Source: Cyclobacterium amurskyense (GTDB lineage: Bacteria; Bacteroidota; Bacteroidia; Cytophagales; Cyclobacteriaceae). From it: a DNA stretch of 64,000 nucleotides. Made by a program: the position numbers and the translations under genes. Every line of letters begins with the position of its first letter. The first letter of the stretch is position 1. The DNA lies in NCBI RefSeq assembly GCF_001050135.1, contig NZ_CP012040.1, positions 5,721,001-5,785,000 on the forward strand, read 5' to 3'. The notes beneath the pieces are model-generated. The model saw only the letters and a list, made by a program, of their open reading frames with translations. It was not told where the DNA came from and did not search any database. Shown one piece after another: positions 1 through 8,206 of the stretch.

Positions 1-1147
1 ACTGAAATGCTTTCTGAGAATTACAGGATATGTCAAACCAAATTAAAGGAGCTCCCTCACCTTTGCTGTCCCCATGAATTTTTTCTTGTTGATCCACGAT
101 TGCTGCCTGTGACTTGTCAACAAAAAGAACAATAGTGAGTCGATTGCCTTCCACTTTACTTTGAAAGTCACTCTTAACCTGAAGGTCAAAAGGTGAAATC
201 TCCACCCAGCCTTTCTCACCACTGTATTGCACGGTAAACAGTTGATGAACATCAGCGGCTGTACCAGAAAAAGGCAAGTTTTTCTTAAAGGTAAATTCAA
301 AGCTGAAATATTTGTCCGATGCTGCCGTAGCCCACAATGAAGGAAGGGAAATACCAAAACCAAAACTGGCATTTTGCAAGGCAGGAAATGTAGCCGTTGA
401 TAATGAATGTCCAAAGGGCCACCATCCTTGGTTTTCCTCCTTAAAAGGTTCCCCCATCCCATCTGAAGAATTGGCAACCTGGCTTACTTTAATTTTTCTT
501 TGAATGGAATCCGTATACCTGTTCTTAATATGACTTACCTGTGCAAGATTTGGCGAGAACTCATTTTCTAAAATGTACGTCCGCTTTTTCCCCAAGGCAT
601 CTACTCCACCATCAAATGAGGTCCCTTTGTTTAATAAAGGTTTAGGTCCTTTTCCACTCTCAATAATCAGAAAAGCTTCGTCGGGAACAGCAGGTTGCTT
701 TGAAAAACCCAAGACATCACCATAATAAAAATCCAAATGCCTTTTGGTAATATTATTTAGTCTCCCTCGAGAATTTTCCAGAAGTTGTAAAAAAGCCACA
801 AGAAGCGTAAGCTGAGGCTTTAAGGTACCTTCTTTGGAAAAATTCTCCAGCTTTGTAAGGATAGATTGCTTTAAGTGATCATAAGCAGGTGTCCCTTTTT
901 GAGGTAAATCCTCAACGGCCAAAAGCTCCTCAAAAAAAAGCTGCCAGTTATCCAAAGTTACCTTTGAAGTGTTCGCAGGAAAAAAGGGGATATATTTCGC
1001 AAAATTATTAGCAAAAAGCAGCCAGTCTCCAAGCTCCAACTCCATCAACTCAAGGTTGCTAGGGTCAAGTCCCGGGTTTATTCTCATGGCTTGGGAAGTA
1101 CCTTTCCTCCACAATACCTTCAAAATATTTAAATTATCTGGCTGCAT
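1..1147 (-). CDS. eCIS baseplate protein (Afp11/gp6-like), 3' end cut by window edge
   Basis: An open frame starts at the ATG at 1145-1147 (reads MQPDNLNILKVLWRKG) and runs without a stop to base 1, giving at least 382 residues. It starts 5 bases after the stop of the gp25-like gene, so it continues the same operon. The position directly after gp25 and PAAR is where Afp11/Pvc11-type baseplate wedge proteins sit in contractile injection systems. The N-terminal part seen here is rich in aromatic residues and I recognise no catalytic motif in it. The assignment rests mainly on gene order. That the frame belongs to a coding gene is well supported by its length and its seamless join to the operon. 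The rest of the protein lies to the left of the window. Confidence 0.7.
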   Translation of the reverse strand, partial: MQPDNLNILKVLWRKGTSQAMRINPGLDPSNLELMELELGDWLLFANNFAKYIPFFPANTSKVTLDNWQLFFEELLAVEDLPQKGTPAYDHLKQSILTKLENFSKEGTLKPQLTLLVAFLQLLENSRGRLNNITKRHLDFYYGDVLGFSKQPAVPDEAFLIIESGKGPKPLLNKGTSFDGGVDALGKKRTYILENEFSPNLAQVSHIKNRYTDSIQRKIKVSQVANSSDGMGEPFKEENQGWWPFGHSLSTATFPALQNASFGFGISLPSLWATAASDKYFSFEFTFKKNLPFSGTAADVHQLFTVQYSGEKGWVEISPFDLQVKSDFQSKVEGNRLTIVLFVDKSQAAIVDQQEKIHGDSKGEGAPLIWFDISCNSQKAFQ

Positions 1148-1152
1148 AAATA

Positions 1153-1563
1153 TTAAATCGATGTTCCTTCATTAATATAGTAAGGGTAAACCATATTCAT
1201 TCTTGAGTTGGTACTTCTGACCAAATAGCTCAACTTTATCAATACTTTACCCGCAATTAATCCTTCTTCTTCTATTTCGATTTTTTCTACTTCAATCCTT
1301 GGTTCATGGTACAAAATGGCGGTACGAATTAATTCTGAGATATAGGTTATGGTTGTTCGGTTTAAATTTTCGAATTGCAATTCATCCAGCTGACATCCAT
1401 ACTTGGGTTGCATTACCCTTTCACCTAATCTGGTAGACAGCAGAATCCACAAGCTTTCTTGGATATCTACCGATCCTGATCGCATCTCCACCATTCCTGA
1501 ATCCTTGTCAAAGGTTGGTGGAAAGCTCCAACCTTTACCTAGAAAATCTAATTCTTCTTCCAT
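1153..1563 (-). CDS. gp25-like baseplate wedge protein (Afp9/Pvc9 type)
   Basis: This 136-residue protein has the layout of the GPW/gp25 family. After a short N-terminal part (LGKGWSFPPTF) comes a central helix in which IQESLWILLSTRLGERVMQP carries the typical pattern of helix, glycine-glutamate turn and basic residue followed by PxYG. A beta-rich C-terminal half follows. In phage T4 and in Afp/PVC particles gp25 joins the sheath to the baseplate wedges. It lies 11 bases after the PAAR gene and 5 bases before the large baseplate gene, the expected operon position. Length is normal for the family. Confidence 0.88.
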   Translation of the reverse strand: MEEELDFLGKGWSFPPTFDKDSGMVEMRSGSVDIQESLWILLSTRLGERVMQPKYGCQLDELQFENLNRTTITYISELIRTAILYHEPRIEVEKIEIEEEGLIAGKVLIKLSYLVRSTNSRMNMVYPYYINEGTSI

Positions 1564-1574
1564 AACTGTATTTT

Positions 1575-1868
1575 TTAACCAATTAGAACAGTAGCCAATC
1601 CAGCCACAATAGATCCACCATGCGTGGTACTATCACCCATCCTAGCAGCTGGCATTCCTCCGATAAATACAGTAGAAGACCCTGCTACTATTGAATCAGG
1701 AGGGCCGGCACATGTGGCCATATCCCCCACTCTTGCTGCGGGCATCCCACCTATTAATACAGTGGCCTCCCCGGGTGGTAAAATTGGCCCGCCTACATGA
1801 GGTGCCCCTCCGGGATTTACCATAGGGCAAACATGCATGTCTGTGATTCTTGCTGCTGGCATTCCCAT
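1575..1868 (-). CDS. PAAR-domain spike tip protein (Afp10-like)
   Basis: This 97-residue protein is made almost wholly of PAAR-type repeats. GMPAARITD, GGMPAARVGD and GGMPAARMGD recur at residues 2, 40 and 70, separated by glycine-rich beta turns. His12, Cys14, Cys53 and His83 are placed to bind the single metal ion that staples the tip of PAAR cones. The protein would sharpen the VgrG-like spike encoded immediately upstream (7-base gap). There is no C-terminal extension, so it is a structural tip and not a PAAR-toxin fusion. Confidence 0.92.
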   Translation of the reverse strand: MGMPAARITDMHVCPMVNPGGAPHVGGPILPPGEATVLIGGMPAARVGDMATCAGPPDSIVAGSSTVFIGGMPAARMGDSTTHGGSIVAGLATVLIG

Positions 1869-1875
1869 TATTGTA

Positions 1876-3597
1876 TCAATTTATTTGTATTAAAGATCCT
1901 TTTATTGTCGTCGAACCACTGCTTGACAATGTAGCTCCAGCACTTCCTTCTGCTTTGAGTTCTGCCTGAGATTTAATATTAATATTGGTTCCTTCAAGGT
2001 TTATGTCTCCGCTACTTTTTATATTCAAATCGGCCGAACTATCCATCACAATACCATCTCCATCCATGGTAATCGTATTGCCATGATCATCCGAAATCGT
2101 GATCGACTCTCCATCATCATCCATCACAATCTTCTTTCCTGCAGGAGTCTCAATTTCTAATTTACTCAACTCGTCGTCAATCAATACCTTTATTCCCGAT
2201 CTTGAAACATACCCCTTCAGGTGATTATCATCTGAAAGTTCCAAAGGGCTGGGATGGCTACTACTAGGCAACATGCCCAATACCACTGCCTGATTGGGAT
2301 CCTCATTAATAAACCCTACAATCACCTCATCATCAATTTCGGGTCTAAATACAAAACCCCGTTCACTTCCTGCATCCAATGAGCTCAACCTACACCATAT
2401 CCCTTGTTCTTCAGGATTGATAACCGGTAATTTCACCATTATTCTGTCTTCTCCATCTGGATCACCTTCCAATTGAGACACCACACCAACTTGTAAACCT
2501 CTTATAGCAGCCAAAAGGCCGGATGAAGGTTGGGTATGTATACTGAACTGATCCGTAAACCATTCTGGATCTAAACCGAATTGCACATCAAGCGTCCAAT
2601 TGCCATCTGCAATCTGATGCATGACAGCAGAGACAAATGCATCGCCCGAGAACCTATCACCTACCCCTTCCAGAGTAATAACTTGACCAGGTACAGGTTC
2701 AGAATTCCCTTGAATTTTTACCCTTCCTCTGGTTTTAGATAGTTGTTGAAACATCAATTTACTGTCTGCCCAGTCCTGCAAAAGCACGTCGGGTATCTTC
2801 CCTCCATTTTTAAGCTCAATAGGATCAAGGTTCATCAAATTGGCCAATTCGTCCGTAGATAAGTTTCCATTAAGACTAAAACCAGATTGTTTGGCATCTA
2901 CTTTAATTATTTCCTGATCGGTCGGATTCCAACCAAATGAAGAAACCCCTGGAACCTGATTCCGGCCATCCATTTCGGCGTCAAATTCAAATATGCTTTC
3001 TCCAAACTTCACAGTCTGTACACTTCCTTGTTCTGGATCTGGCTTAGACACATGTACCTTACCATTTTCCACATTCACAACCATTCCATTGGCCTGTGCT
3101 CTAGTTACCAGGAAATCCCAATCAGTACATTGGTATTGTACCAACTCAGGATGAGTAAAATTGGTGTGCACTAAATCTGCCTCAAGTCCATTTCTGGTAA
3201 TAAGCTCTTCCATCAAGTCACTGTCTTTAGACTCATAGAAATAACCAGATTTACGGCTATTGGCCATTTTAAAAGCCTTGTCCTTACAGTCTATCAGCAT
3301 TACAGAACTTCCATCTCTGATCTTTAATTGATGATTTACTATAATCCCTTTAAATATGGTGGCCGTTTCTGATCGATAACCCGCCAAAATTTCAACTTCA
3401 TTTCCAGGCATTAGTGTTTGTCCATTACTAACTGGAAAATCACCTGTGGCTGCATCCCCATCTATTATTGTGATTTTTGCATAGGGTATTCTATTCAGCT
3501 CACGCTGAACAGTAACATTCATTACCTGAATTTTGTCAGGGAGTGCAGTGCCTGACACTAAAATTTCCAAAGTGACAATATCACCTGAATCTATCAT
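1876..3597 (-). CDS. VgrG-like spike protein of the injection system (Afp8/Pvc8 type)
   Basis: This 573-residue protein has the modules of VgrG/gp27-gp5 spikes. An N-terminal gp27-like hub (about 1-350) includes ILVSGTALPDKIQVMNVTVQ and later QYQCTDWDFLVTRAQANGM. An OB-fold follows (about 370-460, GVVSQLEGDPDGEDRIMVKL and FVFRPEIDDEVIVGF). The C-terminus is a repetitive beta-helix (about 470-573, with IVMDDDGESITISDD and DINLEGTNINIKSQAE). It would form the central trimeric spike that carries the PAAR tip. It sits between the LysM adaptor gene and the PAAR gene with short gaps. There is no added effector domain at the C-terminus. Confidence 0.93.
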   Translation of the reverse strand: MIDSGDIVTLEILVSGTALPDKIQVMNVTVQRELNRIPYAKITIIDGDAATGDFPVSNGQTLMPGNEVEILAGYRSETATIFKGIIVNHQLKIRDGSSVMLIDCKDKAFKMANSRKSGYFYESKDSDLMEELITRNGLEADLVHTNFTHPELVQYQCTDWDFLVTRAQANGMVVNVENGKVHVSKPDPEQGSVQTVKFGESIFEFDAEMDGRNQVPGVSSFGWNPTDQEIIKVDAKQSGFSLNGNLSTDELANLMNLDPIELKNGGKIPDVLLQDWADSKLMFQQLSKTRGRVKIQGNSEPVPGQVITLEGVGDRFSGDAFVSAVMHQIADGNWTLDVQFGLDPEWFTDQFSIHTQPSSGLLAAIRGLQVGVVSQLEGDPDGEDRIMVKLPVINPEEQGIWCRLSSLDAGSERGFVFRPEIDDEVIVGFINEDPNQAVVLGMLPSSSHPSPLELSDDNHLKGYVSRSGIKVLIDDELSKLEIETPAGKKIVMDDDGESITISDDHGNTITMDGDGIVMDSSADLNIKSSGDINLEGTNINIKSQAELKAEGSAGATLSSSGSTTIKGSLIQIN

Positions 3598-3609
3598 TTT
3601 TTTTTAATT

Positions 3610-4302
3610 TTACGCCGACCCTTGTTTTGTAATGGGAGGGAAGTATATCGCTTGTCCTGGCTTTAGGTTTCTGAAATTAATTAGCTTATTCACCCTGGCC
3701 ACCTCTAAATAATACTTGGGGTCGCCATAGATTCTTTGTGTCATTAAGGGTAAATTATCTCCGGCCTTCACTATTCTGTAATGTGTTAAATCCGGAGAAC
3801 TTCTGTTTTCTTTTGCAGCCCTTAAATCATCCTCTACAAAACCTTTGAATTTAGCCTTTGCTAGAGCACGGAGAGGTGTACCATCTGGTCTAAACAACTT
3901 AAACTCCACAGTCATTTCTACCAAACTGCCTTTAAAAAGAAGGCTTCCCCAGGAGATCATTACATAATTAGGCTTATGCTGCTCCCCGTTATAGTTTAGA
4001 ATTACTTTTTTAAAATGCTCGATATCATCAATAACCCCATCTTCAGTACTTCCTTTACCCTCAACAATTCCTGTCCTGTCAAATAAGAAATCCAAATCGA
4101 GTTCTTCAGGAAGTTTTTTATTGAATTTGGTAGGAGCAGCACTCGTTCCGGGTGCCTGATCCTCATTTTGTTCAATTTTATATTGATAAGCGTATTTCTC
4201 AGGGTTAAGCAAAGTCGAAAACTCCCCATCAGCCACCTTTTCACTGAATTCAGGATCACTATAAGCGACAAGCTTCAGTTTCTCTAATTTTCCTTCGCTC
4301 AT
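3610..4302 (-). CDS. LysM-domain tube/baseplate adaptor (Afp7/Pvc7 type)
   Basis: This 230-residue protein has an N-terminal beta-rich part typical of CIS tube-initiator proteins (LEKLKLVAYSDPEF, then FSTLLNPEKYAYQY). It ends with a LysM module (about 178-228: YRIVKAGDNLPLMTQRIYGD and then LKPGQAIYFPP). In Afp, PVC and AlgoCIS particles the corresponding protein joins the inner tube to the spike hub. In phage tails related gpX/LysM proteins play this role, so LysM here is probably structural and does not cleave peptidoglycan. The gene lies between the DUF5908 gene and the spike gene. Confidence 0.88.
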   Translation of the reverse strand: MSEGKLEKLKLVAYSDPEFSEKVADGEFSTLLNPEKYAYQYKIEQNEDQAPGTSAAPTKFNKKLPEELDLDFLFDRTGIVEGKGSTEDGVIDDIEHFKKVILNYNGEQHKPNYVMISWGSLLFKGSLVEMTVEFKLFRPDGTPLRALAKAKFKGFVEDDLRAAKENRSSPDLTHYRIVKAGDNLPLMTQRIYGDPKYYLEVARVNKLINFRNLKPGQAIYFPPITKQGSA

Positions 4303-4307
4303 GACAA

Positions 4308-4457
4308 TTACCTTTCTTTTTTAAGCTTAAGTATTTCCATAACCTGTTCTACACACTGAGCAACAACCTTTTCTTTGTCAATGCCTACTCCTTGTTTCGC
4401 CTTTCCTGCCTCTTCGACATGAAATTTGATATGCATTTCCTTTATATTTATTGCCAT
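4308..4457 (-). CDS. Small DUF5908-like eCIS protein, 49 residues
   Basis: The ATG at 4455-4457 overlaps by one base the TAA of the upstream tube gene (TAATG). The frame runs to TAA at 4308-4310 and encodes a 49-residue protein that begins MAINIKEMHIKFHVEE and ends in a basic tail, EILKLKKER. A tiny gene of this kind (DUF5908, the Afp6/Pvc6 position) regularly lies between the tube genes and the LysM gene of extracellular contractile injection systems. The translational overlap with the tube gene supports that it is real. Its exact role is not established by sequence. Confidence 0.8.
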   Translation of the reverse strand: MAINIKEMHIKFHVEEAGKAKQGVGIDKEKVVAQCVEQVMEILKLKKER

Positions 4458-4897
4458 TAATTAATCCTTGTAAAATATTGATAAGAAAATTCCATAGATT
4501 CTATTGCCAGCTTGCTTTCCATGGCGTTAAAAGAATCAATCGTCATTTTAACGGGGAAGGCATTTACCACATTCCATGTGATTAAAGGCTCATGTTCTTC
4601 ATTCAATAAATCGATTGTAATGGATCTTGTTTCAAAATTGAAGTTTTCCATGGCTTCTTTAAACCAATCAGTTAACCCAGTTGAACCTGCAAGCCCTCTT
4701 TTTAAAATCAGGTTAGAATATTTGGTTTTCACAGGCAATTTATGCTTAAACCTGTTTTCTCCACCTTCAGCATATTCTTCAGTATCCATGCTTACATCCA
4801 AGCCTGATATCGATTGAAAATAATAGTCTTCCGTATCGTCCAATCCTGAAATGGAAACTTTAAAATGGAAACTTGCATAGGGGTAAACATCTTCCAT
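4457..4897 (-). CDS. eCIS inner tube protein 2 (gp19/Hcp-like fold)
   Basis: This 146-residue protein belongs to the T4-like tail tube family. It has an N-terminal FHFKVSISGLDD strand pair, the phrase FQSISGLDVSMDTEEYAEGG, and a C-terminal MESKLAIESMEFSYQYF. It is a paralogue of the tube protein encoded just upstream (2-base gap): both share the F-x-V-x-x-x-G, SGLDV, NLILKRG and LLNEEHEPLITW-type segments. In Afp-like particles the main tube subunit stacks into hexamers, while a second or third copy forms the initiating ring near the baseplate. This copy is nearer the spike genes and may be the initiator; that part is inference. Confidence 0.92.
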   Translation of the reverse strand: MEDVYPYASFHFKVSISGLDDTEDYYFQSISGLDVSMDTEEYAEGGENRFKHKLPVKTKYSNLILKRGLAGSTGLTDWFKEAMENFNFETRSITIDLLNEEHEPLITWNVVNAFPVKMTIDSFNAMESKLAIESMEFSYQYFTRIN

Positions 4898-4899
4898 TT

Positions 4900-5328
4900 T
4901 TAATCATTTTGAATACTAAGACCTTCATGGACCAATTCCATGGTTTGAATGGCCACTTCATTGCCATCCGCCTTCAAGTCTGTAGATTGAATTTTGGTAG
5001 GCCAGGCATTTTTTACTTTCCAGGTAACTACTGGTTCATGCTCTTCATTCAACAATTTAATGGTGATGTCCCTTCTTTCAATCTGATTTAGACTAACCGT
5101 ATTCCACCATTCATAAAACTCATTGTCGCCAGCAAAAGTCCCGCTTTTCAGGGTAATATTGCTGAATTTTTGCATGCCTGGCATTTTGATTTTACTGTAT
5201 TCGGGACTGGCCCCATGCCTGTATTCTATAACTTCCGTTTCCACATCAAGACCAGAAACTTCTGTAAAACCTATTATAGTTCCACCCCAATCAACTGAGA
5301 AATGAAACTTGGATAATGGATAACTCAT
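4900..5328 (-). CDS. eCIS inner tube protein 1 (gp19/Hcp-like fold)
   Basis: This 142-residue protein is a member of the phage tail tube gp19 family. Diagnostic segments are YPLSKFHFSVDWGG, FTEVSGLDVETEVIEYRHG, FSNITLKSG and LLNEEHEPVVTWKVKNAWP. It is the first tube gene after the sheath (34-base gap), which is the usual place of the main tube subunit of extracellular contractile injection systems. It resembles the second tube gene immediately downstream along most of its length, so the pair arose by duplication. Confidence 0.93.
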   Translation of the reverse strand: MSYPLSKFHFSVDWGGTIIGFTEVSGLDVETEVIEYRHGASPEYSKIKMPGMQKFSNITLKSGTFAGDNEFYEWWNTVSLNQIERRDITIKLLNEEHEPVVTWKVKNAWPTKIQSTDLKADGNEVAIQTMELVHEGLSIQND

Positions 5329-5361
5329 GATTTTTTACATTTAAAGGGTTAAAACAAATAA

Positions 5362-7335
5362 TCAGGATTCCTGCATTTTGTGAGAGAATTTAAGAATGAT
5401 AAATTCAGCCGGCCTTACAACCGCCATGCCTATCTCAACATTCATTTTTCCTTCCAAAATATCCATTGCTGTCATGGTTTGTCCTAAACCAACACGGACG
5501 TAGAAAGCATGCTCAGGCTTGGCTCCTGCCAATGCACCAGCTCTCCATTGGAGAATAAGGAAATTTTCTATCATTGCCCGTACTTTCACCCATGTGTTAG
5601 CATCATTGGCGTCAAAAACAAATTGCTGGGTAGCATTTTTAACGGATTCTTCCACCATATTGAAAAACCTCCTAACGGATATAAAACGCCATTCATTGTC
5701 ATTCCCAGCTAATGTTCTGGCTCCCCATATCAAGGTTCCTTTTCCGGTAAAAGACCGGATTGCATTAATGGATTTTCCGGCAATGGTGTCTACATTCAAC
5801 CTATCCTGCATGTCATTTGTGATCTTCACAGTAGGCTTGACAACATAGTTTAAAGATATATTGGCCGGTGCTTTCCAAACTCCAATATTTGAATCTACTT
5901 TGGCGTAGATACCCGCTACAAGAGATGAAGGAGGCAGAACTACCTTGACCCTGTTAATTTCAGCTTTTATCTTATTGTAGGTAGCACTATCAATGGCTTC
6001 TACATCACTTAAGGAAAATCCATTGAGCACCCCTTCAGATTCCATATCCAATTCTTCAATATCCAACATCGCATCCAATATGGCTGGATCGATTAAATCC
6101 AATACAGACTGAAGTAAAACATTAACATCCGTATTTGTCAAAGCAGTATTGGCATCCACTGAAGCTTGTTTCACAGCATCTCCGGTGATGTCTCCATTCA
6201 ATATATCAAGGTGACCTTGAAGCGCGGCAATAAATGTGGGGACATCTCCACCTTCTTCTAGTTCATCATTCAATGCATTGGCGGCTTCGGTTGCAGCTGT
6301 AGCAAGTGTCTCATTTTGCTCTTCAGCCATGGCAGCCACATTATTGGTATCTTCTACGATTTCAGCCATTAAGCCTACAAATTCATTCAAGGCATCGATA
6401 ATGGCATTCAATGGGTCAACTACAGTGCCCTTATTCGTTACAGCTTCTTCATCTGTACCACCTTGGATAGCCGTATCTGCTCCTGAAAAAGCGGACACTT
6501 CAGTAGGCAAGTCTGTAATGATACCTTCGGCCTCAACCAGAATATCATCCACTTCCTCTAGTATATCAGAAACAGGTGATGCATCTGTAATTAAATGAGT
6601 AACTTCTGTTTGTTCTGGGTCATAACTGTAGTTCAGAATCGTTTCCAGGTAAGGAAAGTAAACCGCCCCATATTTCTTTTCTTCCAAATCAGAGGTTATT
6701 AATTCCCTAACGCCGGATTCCAAAGAAATCTCCGTTTCCATATTATTTGTATAGGTATCGATGATCGTAAACCTATCTCTCATTTTTCTACACAGTGCAA
6801 GTGCATTGTTGTAGATGGAGTAAAACTCAGCCGCTTCAGGAAGTGCTGTAGCATCTGGGAATAATATCAAGGTGGGCTCATCTTCTTTTTCCAACTCCTG
6901 CAAGCCTGTGTTTAATGCTGCCATCGTTACAGGAGTAACTGGGTCAGCGTCATCATATATACCTACCGAAATCACATAACAAGGCCCCCCACCATTTGCA
7001 AAATAAGCCTGTAAGGAATAAAACATTAAAAATGGAGACTTGTCTTCAGGATCAGGGGCTTCCACTAAGATCGCTTTTTCTCCAGCTTCCTCTGTTACCT
7101 GAACTTTAAGTCCAGTTTCAGGATCTGGCCCGCCAAAAAAGGTTTCATATTCCAGTAATGAAACGATTCGTTTGGGTTCGAGAAATAATGTTTCGCTTGT
7201 ATCCGCTTCATTTTCTCTGGCCTTTTCTGTGTAGCCTATAAAAGCCGGAATTGCGGTTTCTACTTGGGCTACGGATGGAGGAAATTTCGATATTTCCTCA
7301 ATGTATACACCTGGGGTTCTATAATTTGCTGCCAT
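5362..7335 (-). CDS. Contractile sheath protein with large acidic insert
   Basis: This 657-residue protein has the phage tail sheath signature at both ends. The N-terminus reads YRTPGVYIEEISKFPPSVA, with AIPAFIGYTEKA soon after. The C-terminal sheath domain (about 480-657) includes ALAGNDNEWRFISVRRFFNM and GMAVVRPAEFIILKFSHK. Between the halves, about residues 245-440 form a long Asp/Glu/Ala-rich stretch with predicted helices (for example LEEVDDILVEAEG). Afp/PVC-type sheaths are usually much shorter, so this is an insertion that would face the particle surface. The gene lies between the 285-residue unknown and the tube genes. Confidence 0.93.
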   Translation of the reverse strand: MAANYRTPGVYIEEISKFPPSVAQVETAIPAFIGYTEKARENEADTSETLFLEPKRIVSLLEYETFFGGPDPETGLKVQVTEEAGEKAILVEAPDPEDKSPFLMFYSLQAYFANGGGPCYVISVGIYDDADPVTPVTMAALNTGLQELEKEDEPTLILFPDATALPEAAEFYSIYNNALALCRKMRDRFTIIDTYTNNMETEISLESGVRELITSDLEEKKYGAVYFPYLETILNYSYDPEQTEVTHLITDASPVSDILEEVDDILVEAEGIITDLPTEVSAFSGADTAIQGGTDEEAVTNKGTVVDPLNAIIDALNEFVGLMAEIVEDTNNVAAMAEEQNETLATAATEAANALNDELEEGGDVPTFIAALQGHLDILNGDITGDAVKQASVDANTALTNTDVNVLLQSVLDLIDPAILDAMLDIEELDMESEGVLNGFSLSDVEAIDSATYNKIKAEINRVKVVLPPSSLVAGIYAKVDSNIGVWKAPANISLNYVVKPTVKITNDMQDRLNVDTIAGKSINAIRSFTGKGTLIWGARTLAGNDNEWRFISVRRFFNMVEESVKNATQQFVFDANDANTWVKVRAMIENFLILQWRAGALAGAKPEHAFYVRVGLGQTMTAMDILEGKMNVEIGMAVVRPAEFIILKFSHKMQES

Positions 7336-7346
7336 GGTTCAACCTG

Positions 7347-8204
7347 TTAAATATAAATTTCTGAATAATAATTGTTTGCCTCTATCTTGATACGCTCAAC
7401 ACTAGGGTTGGGAAATTGTAATTCACTCAAATCATCATTGGGCTCATCAAAATCTGAATCCGATAGGATCTGAACGAAACCGTTTTTGGTCAGTGGTTTG
7501 GGAGAGTTGGTCGTTACACTTGTATTATTCGCAATCTGGTGGTAGGTCCAAAAAGTACTTCTATTATTAAAATGAAGCTTAAAAACCGTGGGATTTAACT
7601 TAAGTGTACCATTTACATTGGTAACGTTTAGATTGCCATTTTCTCCCTGCATTCTAATAAGTAGTAATCCTTTGGCTTGAGCCCCTGCCCTTTGGCTGAG
7701 CGGATCTGCAAAGTAAGAATCAATGCTTTCACTTGGCACAAGAAAATCATCAGTAAATAACCTGTCTTCACTTTCCAAGGGTAATAAATCGAAGTCTATC
7801 CCCTCAAAATGCGTTGGAACAAAGTTTGAAAGCAGCATTTTTTCCTCTGAAAGTGGATTGATAGCCGTGTAATTTTCAAAATACGGGTCTTTATAATTTA
7901 TAAGAAATGCCAATACCAAATCTTGGTCTAAAGGAATAAAACTTTCCTGAACATTCTGATCTGATACTCTAGTAAAAACAACCAAGCCTTCCTTTGAATA
8001 TTTAATCAGCAATTGAAATCGTTTTAGGATTTTATCGGTGGCCTTTGTAGGCATTATGTGAAGAAAATCCTGCCAATTGTATTTTCTTAAAGTCAACTGC
8101 CTGGCTTTTTCATCCAAGTCTTCATGCTCAATAGCTCCACTATTAAGGTGGTATGCGTGATGCACCTTAAGCGTGAATAGTTTTTTATATTGAGTAGATA
8201 ACAT
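7347..8204 (-). CDS. Uncharacterised eCIS operon protein, 285 residues
   Basis: I do not recognise a named domain. The protein starts MLSTQYKKLFTLKVHHAYHL and has no signal peptide or membrane segment. It looks like mixed alpha/beta with a beta-rich second half (for example PTVFKLHFNNRSTFWTYHQI). The gene sits between the DUF4255 cap gene (2-base gap) and the sheath gene (11-base gap), so it is surely co-translated with structural components. A sheath- or cap-associated structural role is the natural guess, such as a cap adaptor, but that is inference from position only. Confidence 0.75.
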   Translation of the reverse strand: MLSTQYKKLFTLKVHHAYHLNSGAIEHEDLDEKARQLTLRKYNWQDFLHIMPTKATDKILKRFQLLIKYSKEGLVVFTRVSDQNVQESFIPLDQDLVLAFLINYKDPYFENYTAINPLSEEKMLLSNFVPTHFEGIDFDLLPLESEDRLFTDDFLVPSESIDSYFADPLSQRAGAQAKGLLLIRMQGENGNLNVTNVNGTLKLNPTVFKLHFNNRSTFWTYHQIANNTSVTTNSPKPLTKNGFVQILSDSDFDEPNDDLSELQFPNPSVERIKIEANNYYSEIYI

Positions 8205-8206
8205 TG

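Noticed and set aside
43..477. Open frame on the minus strand of 144 codons
   Set aside because: It overlaps the large baseplate frame in another phase and its composition is not protein-like; the baseplate frame is continuous over the same bases.
6236..6598. 120-codon plus-strand frame rich in Ser/Ala
   Set aside because: It is the antisense of the acidic sheath insert; such biased inserts give long spurious frames on the other strand.
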